Positions 1 through 7,638 of a DNA stretch of 22,261 bases are shown piece after piece. Source of the stretch: Akkermansiaceae bacterium UBA3385 (lineage in GTDB: Bacteria; Verrucomicrobiota; Verrucomicrobiia; Verrucomicrobiales; Akkermansiaceae); assembly GCA_002358905.1 (NCBI GenBank), contig DEPT01000028.1, positions 1 to 22,261 on the forward strand, written 5' to 3'. Each line of letters begins with the position of its first letter. The first letter of the stretch is position 1. The position numbers were made by a program, and so were the translations under genes. The notes under the pieces are model-generated. The model was not told the origin of the DNA. It worked only from the letters and a program-made list of their open reading frames with translations, and made no database searches.

Positions 1-89
1 CCCACAAAAGTTGGGCTTGACCCTTTTAACCTCCCAGTTCAGAGTCGGATAGAAGCTCAGTACAGCTCTTCCTCCGCCTCCCAAAAAGT

Positions 90-145
90 GGGCATATACA
101 GGGGCCATAAAGTGGGCATATGCTGGGCATATAAGGAGGGCATAT
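90..145. repeat. Four short direct repeats GGGCATAT in a gene-free stretch
   Basis: The octamer GGGCATAT occurs at 90-97, 114-121, 125-132 and 138-145. The first two copies extend to AAAGTGGGCATAT. The surrounding 1-180 has no credible gene on either strand; only a 12-codon ORF at 151 can be seen. Clustered short repeats of this kind are found in the ends of some insertion sequences (for example the IS21 family) and in regulator binding arrays. Which applies here cannot be told from the sequence, since the neighbouring DNA to the left is outside the window. Confidence 0.6.
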
Positions 146-188
146 CTCAAATGTCGCACGATGTCGCGCTTTGCCGCATAAACCGCTG

Positions 189-226
189 AAAAACAAAGAG
201 CGGCAGTCGTTAAACTGCCGCTCTTT
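189..226 (-). terminator. Intrinsic terminator of the tRNA-Pro gene
   Basis: A 12-bp perfect stem (195-206 paired with 215-226, core AGAGCGGCAG) with an 8-base loop lies 17 bp beyond the tRNA 3' end. Read on the minus strand it is followed by TTTGTTTTT, partly within the stem, which is a good rho-independent terminator. It does not have a comparable long T-run on the plus strand. Confidence 0.8.
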
Positions 227-242
227 TCTGGTTTATTTGACG

Positions 243-316
243 TCGGGCAAGCGGGATTCGAACCCACGACCCCTTGCACCCCATGCAAGTGCGCTACCAG
301 ACTGCGCTACTGCCCG
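243..316 (-). tRNA. tRNA-Pro, anticodon GGG
   Basis: The minus strand folds as a full cloverleaf. The 7-bp acceptor stem is CGGGCAG with TTGCCCG, including one G-T pair. The D arm is GCGC/GCGC around AGTCTGGTA, the anticodon stem is CTTGC/GCAAG with loop ATGGGGT, and the T arm is GTGGG TTCGAAT CCCGC. U33 precedes the anticodon GGG, which reads CCC and CCU proline codons. The discriminator base is A at 243. The CCA end is not encoded, since the next bases are CGT, so it must be added after transcription. The D-arm and anticodon-arm sequences resemble bacterial tRNA-Pro. Confidence 0.96.
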
Positions 317-357
317 TGATTTATTTGTCTCGCGCCTTACAGCGCGGCGACGAGCGG

Positions 358-386
358 AGTATACACGCAGTTTTTAGGATTGTCAA
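358..386 (-). promoter_or_regulatory. Promoter of tRNA-Pro
   Basis: On the minus strand TTGACA (381-386) is followed after exactly 17 bp by TATACT (358-363), an almost perfect housekeeping-sigma promoter. Transcription should begin near 351, giving a leader of about 35 nt before the mature tRNA. The -35 overlaps the -35 of the divergent argC promoter. Confidence 0.85.
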
Positions 387-408
387 CTACTTTTTTTCAT
401 GATATGAT
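380..408 (+). promoter_or_regulatory. Promoter of argC and the following operon
   Basis: TTGTCA (380-385), a 17-bp spacer and TATGAT (403-408) form a good sigma-70-type promoter. The predicted transcription start (about 414-416) is only 3-5 nt before the argC ATG at 419, so the mRNA would be nearly leaderless. There is no Shine-Dalgarno sequence, which fits. The -35 bases are shared with the tRNA-Pro promoter on the other strand. Confidence 0.65.
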
Positions 409-418
409 TTTTTTTGCC

Positions 419-1462
419 ATGAAGAAGGTGAAAACCGCCGTAGTAGGAGCCAGTGGATATACTGGCCAGGAGCTTTTGCGCATTCTACTCCGCCACCCCG
501 GAGTGGAGCTTGTGTGTGCCACATCCCGCCAGTATGCCGGGCAGAAACTCAGTGACCTGTTCCCGCGTTTCCGGCATGTGCCGGGTGCAGATTTGTGCTT
601 CACGGATTCGGACGTGGAGGCAATTGCCGCCACCGGGGCGGAGGCTGCGTTCCTGGCGCTGCCGCACGGTGTATCGGTGGAATACGGCCGTGGGCTGGTG
701 GAGGCCGGCATCCGCGTGGTGGATTTGTCTGCCGACTTCCGCCTGAATGATCCGGCGGTGTATGAAGAATTCTACGGCAAGCCGCACGCAGATGTTGAGC
801 TGATGCAGGAGGCACCTTACGGCATGCCCGAGTGGCATCGGGAGGAAATTGCGAAGGCCCGCATCGTGGGTTCCCCCGGTTGCTACCCCACCAGCATTAT
901 TCTGCCGCTGGTGCCGCTGCTGAAGGCGGGGCTGGTGCTGCCGGAGGATATTGTGGTGAACAGCGGCAGTGGTGTTTCCGGCGCCGGCCGCAGGGCAGAT
1001 GTTTCCCTGCTCTTCTGCGAGTGCAATGAAAGCATGCGCGCTTACGGTGTGCCGCGCCACCGCCACCTTTCCGAAATTGAGCAGGAGCTTTCTGCCGCAG
1101 CCGGCGAGAAGGTGACCATCACCTTCACACCGCACCTCATGCCGGTGAACACGGGTATTCTGACCACCACGGTGGCCAAGCTGAAGCCCGGCACCACGAT
1201 TGAGGAAATCACCGCCTGCTTTGAGACGGCCTATGCCAACGCACCCTTCGTGCGTCTGCAGGGGGCCAATAAGCCGACGGATACCAAGAATGTGACCCGT
1301 ACGAATTTCGTGGACATCGGCTGGGCGATTGATACCCGCACCAACCGTGTGGTGCTGATGAGCGCCGAGGACAATGTCATCAAGGGTGCAGGCGGCCAGG
1401 GCGTGCATGCGTTCAATATCATGTTCGGTTTCGATGAGACCGAAGGACTCTGGATTATCTGA
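419..1462 (+). CDS. argC: N-acetyl-gamma-glutamyl-phosphate reductase
   Basis: This 347-residue protein has the usual length for ArgC. It catalyses the NADPH-dependent reduction of N-acetylglutamyl phosphate to the semialdehyde, the third step of arginine synthesis, in the cytoplasm. The N-terminal Rossmann motif GASGYTG (residues 10-16) binds the cofactor. The active-site cysteine is Cys155 in GSPGCYPTS, and the SGVSGAGR segment and the PRHRHLSEIEQ region follow as in the family. The ATG at 419 was chosen because MKKVKTAVVGASGYTG is the usual start of the family. An in-frame TTG at 380 and an ATG at 404 lie further upstream, but the TTG is inside the promoter. No other arginine genes are visible here. 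The next gene starts 4 bp after its stop codon. Confidence 0.96.
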   Translation: MKKVKTAVVGASGYTGQELLRILLRHPGVELVCATSRQYAGQKLSDLFPRFRHVPGADLCFTDSDVEAIAATGAEAAFLALPHGVSVEYGRGLVEAGIRVVDLSADFRLNDPAVYEEFYGKPHADVELMQEAPYGMPEWHREEIAKARIVGSPGCYPTSIILPLVPLLKAGLVLPEDIVVNSGSGVSGAGRRADVSLLFCECNESMRAYGVPRHRHLSEIEQELSAAAGEKVTITFTPHLMPVNTGILTTTVAKLKPGTTIEEITACFETAYANAPFVRLQGANKPTDTKNVTRTNFVDIGWAIDTRTNRVVLMSAEDNVIKGAGGQGVHAFNIMFGFDETEGLWII

Positions 1463-1466
1463 TTTC

Positions 1467-2861
1467 ATGAAACCGGTACTCCTCATCGTGGATGATGAAA
1501 AATCCACAAGAACCGCCCTCTGCGCTGCGCTGGAGGACGATTACGAGGTGTACCCTGCCGCCAACGGCAAAGCGGCCCGGGCCATTCTGGAAACGGAGCC
1601 GGTGGATTTGCTGCTGACGGATTTGCGACTGGGGGGCGAGAGCGGCATGGAGCTGATAGATCATGCCGTCTCGCTGCCGCAGCCGCCGCTCTGCATCATG
1701 ATGACGGCCTACGGCAGTGCCGATGTGGCAGCCGAAGCCAAGCGACATGGTGCTTATTATTTCCTGAACAAGCCGCTGAATCTGGATGAGGTGGAGCTGC
1801 TGCTGCGCCGCGCCAGCCACACCCGCCAGCTGGAGCGAGAAAACGAGGAGCTGACCACCCGGCTGGAACCGGCCGGCGGACTGGACCGCATGCTGGGAGA
1901 CAGCCCCCAGATGCAGGATATCTTCAACCGCATACGCCGCGTGGCTCCCACCCAGGCCACCGTGCTTATCGAAGGCGAAAGCGGTACAGGCAAGGAACTG
2001 GTGGCCCGGGCGCTTCACGCGCTTTCCCCCCGCAGCAACAAGAAGTTTGTGGCAGTAAACTGCGCCGCCCTCTCGCCCCAGCTCATGGAAAGCGAGCTTT
2101 TCGGCCACGAAAAAGGGGCTTTCACCGGGGCTATGCAGCGGCGCATCGGCCGATTCGAAGAGGCAGATGGAGGAACGCTCTTCCTGGATGAGATAGGCGA
2201 AATTGACATCCCCACGCAGGTAAAGCTGCTGCGAGTACTGGCAGAGCGCAGCATTGAACGCGTGGGCAGCAACACAAGCATTCCGGTGAATGTGAGAGTC
2301 ATTGCCGCTACCAACCGGAACCTGGAAGCCATGGTACAGGAGGGCACCTTCCGGCTTGATTTATACCAGCGCCTGAATGTCATTTCCATGCACCTGCCCC
2401 CACTGCGTGAACGCAAGGGGGACATCGTGCTCATGGCCCATTCATTTGCGCGGGAACTCTGCCAGCTCAACGGCAAACCAGCTATGAGCCTGAGCCGGGA
2501 AGCCCTGGAAAAACTCAGGAATTACACATGGCCGGGCAATGTGCGCCAGCTGCGCACAGCGGTGGAGCATGGCATTGTGATGTGCAGCGGAAGTGAGGTC
2601 TGCGTGGAAGATTTACCCGAATACCTGCAAGCAGGTTCACCGGTTCACGCCCCCATTTCCCCGAAGCAAGGTAGTACGGATTTTGAGCTTGAAAACACCC
2701 CCTCTCTTAATTTACAATACGTCGAGCGCCAGGTCATACTTCTGGCTCTGCAACGTACAGAGGGGAACCGCTCTGCAGCAGCAGAACTGCTGGGTATTAA
2801 CCGCCGCACGCTTCAACGCAAAATGGCAGAATCCCCCGAAACGTTCAAACCATTCACCTAA
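1467..2861 (+). CDS. NtrC-family sigma-54-dependent response regulator
   Basis: This 464-residue protein has the three-domain NtrC layout. The receiver domain (about 1-116) has acidic pair Asp9/Asp10, phospho-acceptor Asp52, Thr80 and Lys102. A short helical linker leads to the AAA+ domain (about 140-375) with Walker A GESGTGKE (170-177), the sigma-54 contact loop GAFTGA (217-222) and Walker B GGTLFLDE (235-242). A Fis-type helix-turn-helix at the C-terminus carries the GNRSAAAELLGINRRTLQRK pattern. It should activate sigma-54 promoters when phosphorylated. No histidine kinase lies in the window, so it is an orphan and its signal is unknown. The ATG sits 4 bp after argC with no Shine-Dalgarno site, suggesting translational coupling. 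All catalytic residues look intact. Confidence 0.93.
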   Translation: MKPVLLIVDDEKSTRTALCAALEDDYEVYPAANGKAARAILETEPVDLLLTDLRLGGESGMELIDHAVSLPQPPLCIMMTAYGSADVAAEAKRHGAYYFLNKPLNLDEVELLLRRASHTRQLERENEELTTRLEPAGGLDRMLGDSPQMQDIFNRIRRVAPTQATVLIEGESGTGKELVARALHALSPRSNKKFVAVNCAALSPQLMESELFGHEKGAFTGAMQRRIGRFEEADGGTLFLDEIGEIDIPTQVKLLRVLAERSIERVGSNTSIPVNVRVIAATNRNLEAMVQEGTFRLDLYQRLNVISMHLPPLRERKGDIVLMAHSFARELCQLNGKPAMSLSREALEKLRNYTWPGNVRQLRTAVEHGIVMCSGSEVCVEDLPEYLQAGSPVHAPISPKQGSTDFELENTPSLNLQYVERQVILLALQRTEGNRSAAAELLGINRRTLQRKMAESPETFKPFT

Positions 2862-2872
2862 CCGTTTATAAG
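2844..2872 (+). promoter_or_regulatory. Possible internal promoter before the GT-C-like gene
   Basis: TTCAAA (2844-2849), a 17-bp spacer and TATAAG (2867-2872) lie over the end of the response-regulator gene. Only six bases separate the -10 from the ATG at 2879, so a transcript from here would start at or beside the start codon. The -35 matches four of six consensus positions, so chance is possible in a tight gene string. Confidence 0.35.
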
Positions 2873-2878
2873 TCAAAA

Positions 2879-4744
2879 ATGAGCCAGCTTACCAGTAAAG
2901 AGCAGTCCATGCGCAAGAAGCTTCTGACCATGCGTTGGATTCTTGCATTGCTTATCTTAACTGTCAGCATGTTCCAACTTTGCCTCACCTACCGGGGCAT
3001 GGATCAGCCCGCCGCCATGGATATGGCCCAGATCGGGCGTCAGATTGCACGCGGCGAGGGGTTCACCACCAAGTTCATCCGCCCCATTGATGTATGGGAC
3101 CAGAACAAGGTCCAAAAGAACCAGCCACTGAATTTTGACCAGTTCGCGGACACGAACCACGCCCCGCTCTACCCCTACGTTCTGGCAGGGGCCATCAAGG
3201 CCAGCGGTTTTGATGATTTCCAGGCCAAGCGCATGAATGAAAAGGAATCCAACGTGTATGCCGGCGACCGCGTCATTGCGGCCACCAGCACGTTCTTCTT
3301 CCTGCTGGCACTGGTGCTTGCCTATACCCTGTTCACCCGACTGTTCGATGAAGTGGTGGCGGCCACTACCGTGGCGCTGATGGGGCTCAGCGAGCTGCTT
3401 CTGCAATATGCGCTCAGCGGTCTGCCGCAAATGTGCATGATGTGCTTTATACTGGGTGCAGTGCACTGCCTTGTTTCTGCAGTACGCGCAAATGAAGAGC
3501 AGAAATCCACCAAAGTAATTATCTGGAGCTGTGCCTCCTATGTGCTGCTTGGGCTGCTCTGCCTCACCTGCCGCATGAGCATGTGGTGCGCTATCGGCAT
3601 GCTCGTTTTCAGCGGGCTCTATTTCAAACCTCGTGGTATGCATGCCGCCATTGGCGCTGCCATTCTTGCCATTCTGGTTATTCTGCCTACGGTGCTCCTG
3701 CTGGCTCCCACGGGTGGTCTTGAAAAGAAGCTGATGTACGGCATCTTTAACGGATTCGGCAGCGATGGAGCCGAAATGCTCATGCGCTCTGCCACCACGG
3801 AAGCACTGAGCTTTAACAGCTCCAACTTCTTCCTGCGTCTCCTGGGCTACACCTTTGCGCAGTTCAACAGCATGTACATCAACATGGGTGCCATCATCAC
3901 GACACCGTTCTTCCTGCTGGCACTGCTCAACAAGTTCCGCAATCCGGCTGTGGAAGCCGGCAAGTGGGCTGTTTTTGCCATGTGGCTGGCCTCCTGCGCC
4001 GGCATGGCCCTGTTCGGCGAGTCCGAAACCATCAGCATAAGCCAGCAGGCGGTTCTCTTCACGCCCTTCTTCGCAGCCTACGGCACAGCTCTGGTGTTCA
4101 TCTTCCTGGCACGCATGCAGCTGGGCAATGCATTCGCGGGCGTCCGCGGGCTTGCCATTGCCACCATGATTATCATTTCTTCCGGTCTGTTCCTTTTCCA
4201 GCTGCCCAAGCAGCTTTACATCGGCATCTGGACCAGTGCCCGTGGTATTCCCCATTTCCCGCCCTACTACCCTGCAGCCATGAATGGCAAGCTGCACAAT
4301 ATGACCAACGAAAAAGACCTGGTCGTAACGGATCAGCCATGGGGCGTTGCCTGGTATGCAGACCGCAAGGCTCTCTGGATCCCCCGCAGCATTGAAGACC
4401 TTACCCGCAACCTGGAGCCGATTTTCCACCGCGCCGGGCAGGATGTGCAGGGATTCCTCATCACCCCCAGCTCCCACTCCATGCAGACTGGAGGCGTGAC
4501 CGGAGTCATCCGCGAGGCCGGCGACTTTGCCCCGCTTGCACTGGAAGGCAAGCTGCTGCTGCTGACCCCGCGCCACAATATGGCCTTCGCAGAACTTTTC
4601 ACAACGAATGCCAACCCGAAATCCACGGCACGCCCGCTGGCCAGCCTGGTTTCCTCACAGGGGCTGTACCGCCACCGCAATTTCATTCTCGGCGCTGAGA
4701 TGGTGTACTACAGCCGAGTAGATGTGAGCGATAAAAATAAATAA
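2879..4744 (+). CDS. Polytopic membrane protein, GT-C glycosyltransferase-like
   Basis: This 621-residue inner-membrane protein has a first hydrophobic segment at about residues 18-37 and roughly eight to ten more up to about residue 455, followed by a soluble C-terminal domain of about 160 residues. After the first segment comes AAMDMAQIGRQIARGEGFTT, and later HAPLYPYVLA. These resemble the acidic first-loop signature and the PLYP motif of GT-C glycosyltransferases (ArnT/PMT type), which transfer sugars from polyprenyl-phosphate donors on the outer face of the membrane. The donor and acceptor cannot be named, and membership of the fold is inferred from motif resemblance only. The start could also be Met11 (ATG at 2909), where the basic stretch MRKK precedes the first hydrophobic helix. 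The gene lies 17 bp after the response regulator, so they may be cotranscribed. Confidence 0.7.
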   Translation: MSQLTSKEQSMRKKLLTMRWILALLILTVSMFQLCLTYRGMDQPAAMDMAQIGRQIARGEGFTTKFIRPIDVWDQNKVQKNQPLNFDQFADTNHAPLYPYVLAGAIKASGFDDFQAKRMNEKESNVYAGDRVIAATSTFFFLLALVLAYTLFTRLFDEVVAATTVALMGLSELLLQYALSGLPQMCMMCFILGAVHCLVSAVRANEEQKSTKVIIWSCASYVLLGLLCLTCRMSMWCAIGMLVFSGLYFKPRGMHAAIGAAILAILVILPTVLLLAPTGGLEKKLMYGIFNGFGSDGAEMLMRSATTEALSFNSSNFFLRLLGYTFAQFNSMYINMGAIITTPFFLLALLNKFRNPAVEAGKWAVFAMWLASCAGMALFGESETISISQQAVLFTPFFAAYGTALVFIFLARMQLGNAFAGVRGLAIATMIIISSGLFLFQLPKQLYIGIWTSARGIPHFPPYYPAAMNGKLHNMTNEKDLVVTDQPWGVAWYADRKALWIPRSIEDLTRNLEPIFHRAGQDVQGFLITPSSHSMQTGGVTGVIREAGDFAPLALEGKLLLLTPRHNMAFAELFTTNANPKSTARPLASLVSSQGLYRHRNFILGAEMVYYSRVDVSDKNK

Positions 4745-4758
4745 TTCCCATTTCACCC

Positions 4759-5019
4759 ATGCCCCCACGAGCCAAAGCAAAGCAAGTGAACTTCGAGCAG
4801 GCTACCGCCCGGCTTGAGGAGATTGTAGACCTGGTGAACAACCCGGAAACCGGGCTGGAAGACATGATTGCCCTGGCCGCAGAGGGGCTCACGCTCATCC
4901 GCAACAGCGAAAAGATGCTCGCTGAAGCGGAACTCAAGATTCAAAAGCTGGAGCAGGCCGACACCTGCCCAACCCAAGACAAACAGGAGGACGACCATGC
5001 CGAATTCTCCCTCATCTGA
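4759..5019 (+). CDS. xseB: Exodeoxyribonuclease VII small subunit
   Basis: This 86-residue protein has the XseB core: NFEQATARLEEIVDLVNN followed by the helix with EDMIALAAEGLTLIRNSEKML and the closing AEAELKIQKLE, two long helices forming the usual hairpin. XseB binds the XseA nuclease subunit to form exonuclease VII, which degrades single-stranded DNA into oligonucleotides. The hydrophilic tail after residue 67 is not conserved, and its last 23 bp overlap the dxs start, which probably couples the two genes. xseA is not in the window. xseB next to dxs is a common bacterial arrangement and supports the call. Confidence 0.9.
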   Translation: MPPRAKAKQVNFEQATARLEEIVDLVNNPETGLEDMIALAAEGLTLIRNSEKMLAEAELKIQKLEQADTCPTQDKQEDDHAEFSLI

Positions 5020-6877
5020 CCTGTTGGGCACCATTCAAGCCCCACAGGATGTGAAAAACTTGCCCGCAGACAAGCTTGGCGAACTGGCGGCAGAAATTCG
5101 CGAAACCCTGATTCGCACCCTGTCTGAGACGGGTGGACACCTGGCGCCCAACCTGGGACTGGTAGAGCTGAGCATCGCCCTGCACCGCGTGTTCAACACG
5201 CCGAAGGACAAGATTCTGTTTGACGTTTCCCACCAGTGCTATGTGCACAAGCTGCTCACAGGGCGTGCTGACCGTTTCGGCAGCATACGCCAGTTCGGCG
5301 GTCTTTCCGGTTTCTGCAAGCGCAGTGAATCCGAACACGATGCATACGGAGCCGGGCATGCCGGCACTGCCCTTTCTGCCGGGCTTGGCATGGCTGCCGC
5401 CCGCGACCTGGCCGGGGATGATTACCACGTCATTTCCGTGGTGGGAGATGGAGCCTTCACCTGCGGAACGACGCTCGAAGGGCTCAACAGCATTGCCACC
5501 ACCACTCGCAAATTTATCCTCATCCTCAATGACAATGAGTGGAGCATTGACCGCAACGTGGGGGCTCTTTCGCATTACTTCTCCTCCCTTCAGGAGACTG
5601 ACACTTACGCGTGGTTGCGCGAACGCACCAAAGCCATCATTGAAAAACTGGCCGGAGAAACCGCCAGAAAGCAGGTTTCCAAGCTGGTTCATGCGGCGCA
5701 CAGCATTATCACCCCGCTGAGCTTCTTCCAGGAACTGGGACTGAGCTATTATGGTCCCGTAGATGGCCACGACCCTCTGCGTCTGGAGAAGATACTCCGC
5801 ATTGCTTCCAAGCACAATGGACCGGTCATCATTCACGTAATCACGGAAAAAGGCCGCGGCTATGAACCAGCAGCCACCAACCCGACCAAGTTTCACGGCA
5901 TAGGTCAGTACAACATTGAGGATGGCAGCACCAGCAAAGGCTCCGTTATCACCTATTCGGAGGCTTTTGGCACGCATCTGACCACGCTGGCGGCAGATGA
6001 CCCGGATATCACCGCCATTACCGCAGCCATGCCCACTGGAACCAGGCTGGATATCTTCCGCAGCCGCTTTCCGAAGCGCTATTATGATGTGGGTATTGCC
6101 GAAGAACACGCAGCTCTTTTCGCCTGCGGCATGGCCACGCAGGGGCTTAAGCCCTACCTGGCGGTGTATTCCACGTTCATGCAGCGCTGCGTGGACATGA
6201 TTCAGCACGACGCCTCCCTGCAGAACCTGCCTGTGCGTTTCTGCATGGACCGCGCCGGGCTCTCGCCGGATGACGGCCCCACCCACCACGGTCTTTTTGA
6301 TATTGCCATGATGCGGGCTATTCCCAACCTGGTAATGATGCAGCCTAAAGATGAAGCCGAGCTCGGCCACATGCTCTGCACCATGAACCAGATTCATGAT
6401 TGCCCCAGTCTCATCCGCTATCCCCGCGGCACCGGAGAGGGGGTCCCCATGCCGGCAGAGCTTCAGCCCCTTCCTATCGGCAAGGCTGAAGTATTGCACG
6501 AAGGGGCGGATATCACCCTGCTGGCGCTGGGCAACATGAATGGTTACGCCGACAAGGTGCGCGATATTCTTGCAACCAAAGGCATTTCCTGCGCTCACGT
6601 CAATGCCCGTTTCATCTGTCCTCTGGATGAGGAATGCATCCTTCGCCAGGCACGCGAAACCAGACTCATCGTCACACTGGAAGACCATGTCATTGCTGGC
6701 GGTTTCGGGTCCGCGGTCATGGAAATGCTCAATGAAAAGCAGTGCACCACCCCCGTGCTGCGCATCGGCTGGCCTAACCAGTATATTGAACACGGCAGCG
6801 AAAGCCAGCTGCGCGCCAAATACGGACTCACCCCGGAATCCATGGCGGAAAAGATTCTTAACCATTTAGCGAAATGA
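4997..6877 (+). CDS. dxs: 1-deoxy-D-xylulose-5-phosphate synthase
   Basis: This 626-residue enzyme has the usual DXS length. It condenses pyruvate and glyceraldehyde 3-phosphate with thiamine diphosphate, the first step of the MEP isoprenoid pathway, and also supplies the precursor for thiamine and pyridoxal. His48 lies in SETGGHLAPNLG, the GAGHAGTA segment follows, and the thiamine-diphosphate motif runs from GDG (150-152) to LILNDN (175-180). The second half has the catalytic Glu in IAEEH, then YSTF, DRAG and THHG. The motif normally written DVGHQ reads DVSHQ here (residues 76-80). The ATG at 4997 was chosen because an excellent AGGAGG lies at 4985-4990 with a 6-base spacer, within the end of xseB. 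It is the only strong Shine-Dalgarno site among the genes here. Confidence 0.95.
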   Translation: MPNSPSSDLLGTIQAPQDVKNLPADKLGELAAEIRETLIRTLSETGGHLAPNLGLVELSIALHRVFNTPKDKILFDVSHQCYVHKLLTGRADRFGSIRQFGGLSGFCKRSESEHDAYGAGHAGTALSAGLGMAAARDLAGDDYHVISVVGDGAFTCGTTLEGLNSIATTTRKFILILNDNEWSIDRNVGALSHYFSSLQETDTYAWLRERTKAIIEKLAGETARKQVSKLVHAAHSIITPLSFFQELGLSYYGPVDGHDPLRLEKILRIASKHNGPVIIHVITEKGRGYEPAATNPTKFHGIGQYNIEDGSTSKGSVITYSEAFGTHLTTLAADDPDITAITAAMPTGTRLDIFRSRFPKRYYDVGIAEEHAALFACGMATQGLKPYLAVYSTFMQRCVDMIQHDASLQNLPVRFCMDRAGLSPDDGPTHHGLFDIAMMRAIPNLVMMQPKDEAELGHMLCTMNQIHDCPSLIRYPRGTGEGVPMPAELQPLPIGKAEVLHEGADITLLALGNMNGYADKVRDILATKGISCAHVNARFICPLDEECILRQARETRLIVTLEDHVIAGGFGSAVMEMLNEKQCTTPVLRIGWPNQYIEHGSESQLRAKYGLTPESMAEKILNHLAK

Positions 6878-7638
6878 GAAGCGCCCATCTTTTTCTCCTG
6901 TTGAGTGTATTTGCCCTGCAGCCCTGCACTCAGGCTCAGGAGGCTCCCGTGCAGAATGAGGATAGCTCAATGAAGCAAGTCCCCCAGTGGCTGGAAGACT
7001 TCTCCAACCTGCCGCGAAATGACCGCGAGCAGTACCTCCGAGCTTTCACTAATGCCAAAATCGCCTACCAGAAAGGCCAGTGGGTGGCCTGTGTCGGATA
7101 TCTGGCAGACTGCGAAATGATTTTCAGAGGCAACCCCAATGTGTGGAATCTCCGGGCCTGCTGCCTTATGGAGCAGAAATTCTACGATGACGCCGCTGCA
7201 GACCTGGAGAAAGCGCACAAAGCCTTGCCCAAGGACCCGGTAACCACCATGAACCTGGCCAATATGCAGATGGCCAGAGCCCAGTATGAGGAAAGCATCG
7301 CAACGCTGAAAAAGCTTCGCTCCATGCTTCCGTACGACACAGCAGCAGAGCTGCTGTATGTACTCGATTTCCGGGAGCTGCTCTGCCTTGTCATGCTGAA
7401 CCGCAACCAGGAGGCACGGGAATTAGTGAAGAGTCTCAGTCCCATTTCTGATACCCCGCTGTACTACTACAGCCAGGCCGTCTTTGCTCTGGCAGAGGGG
7501 AACCGCATAGAGGCCTCCCGCAACCTGCGCATAGCCGGCAGCATCTTCTCGAAAAACAATGCCGCTGTGCCCTACCAGCGTGCTATGGAGCTCTCCGGCA
7601 TTGCGAACAAACAACCGGCAGCGGCCAACGGCCAGTAA
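6874..7638 (+). CDS. Secreted tetratricopeptide-repeat protein
   Basis: This 254-residue protein starts inside the dxs stop codon (ATGA overlap). Residues 1-21 form a Sec signal peptide: a short basic start, the hydrophobic core LFLLLSVFAL and a likely cleavage after CTQA. The cysteine at 18 is not in a convincing lipobox, so it is probably periplasmic rather than a lipoprotein. From about residue 58 to 165 the helical pattern with YQKGQWVACVGYLADCE, NLRACCLMEQKFYDDAAADL and NLANMQMARAQYEESIATLKKL is that of TPR units, with further helical repeats to about residue 230. TPR proteins act as assembly or binding scaffolds; the partner here is unknown. Its position between dxs and recO gives no functional hint. 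Confidence 0.85.
   Translation: MRSAHLFLLLSVFALQPCTQAQEAPVQNEDSSMKQVPQWLEDFSNLPRNDREQYLRAFTNAKIAYQKGQWVACVGYLADCEMIFRGNPNVWNLRACCLMEQKFYDDAAADLEKAHKALPKDPVTTMNLANMQMARAQYEESIATLKKLRSMLPYDTAAELLYVLDFRELLCLVMLNRNQEARELVKSLSPISDTPLYYYSQAVFALAEGNRIEASRNLRIAGSIFSKNNAAVPYQRAMELSGIANKQPAAANGQ

Noticed and set aside
151..189. 12-codon ORF preceded by AGGAGG at 134-139
   Set aside because: Too short, spacing of 11 bases is long, and it ends at the tRNA terminator; likely chance within the repeat region.
171..377. 68-codon plus-strand frame
   Set aside because: It reads across the terminator and the tRNA gene on the other strand and so is not a protein gene.
485..1507. 340-codon minus-strand frame over argC
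   Set aside because: Antisense shadow of a gene with a clear family assignment; no recognisable motif.
3306..3321. TGGCAC...TTGC resembling a sigma-54 promoter
   Set aside because: The GG and GC doublets are one base too far apart and the site lies inside a coding sequence.
2957..4576. 539-codon minus-strand frame over the GT-C-like gene
   Set aside because: Antisense shadow; charged, low-complexity composition, while the plus frame encodes proper membrane helices.
5012..6865. 617-codon minus-strand frame over dxs
   Set aside because: Shadow of dxs; histidine- and arginine-rich composition without protein family features.
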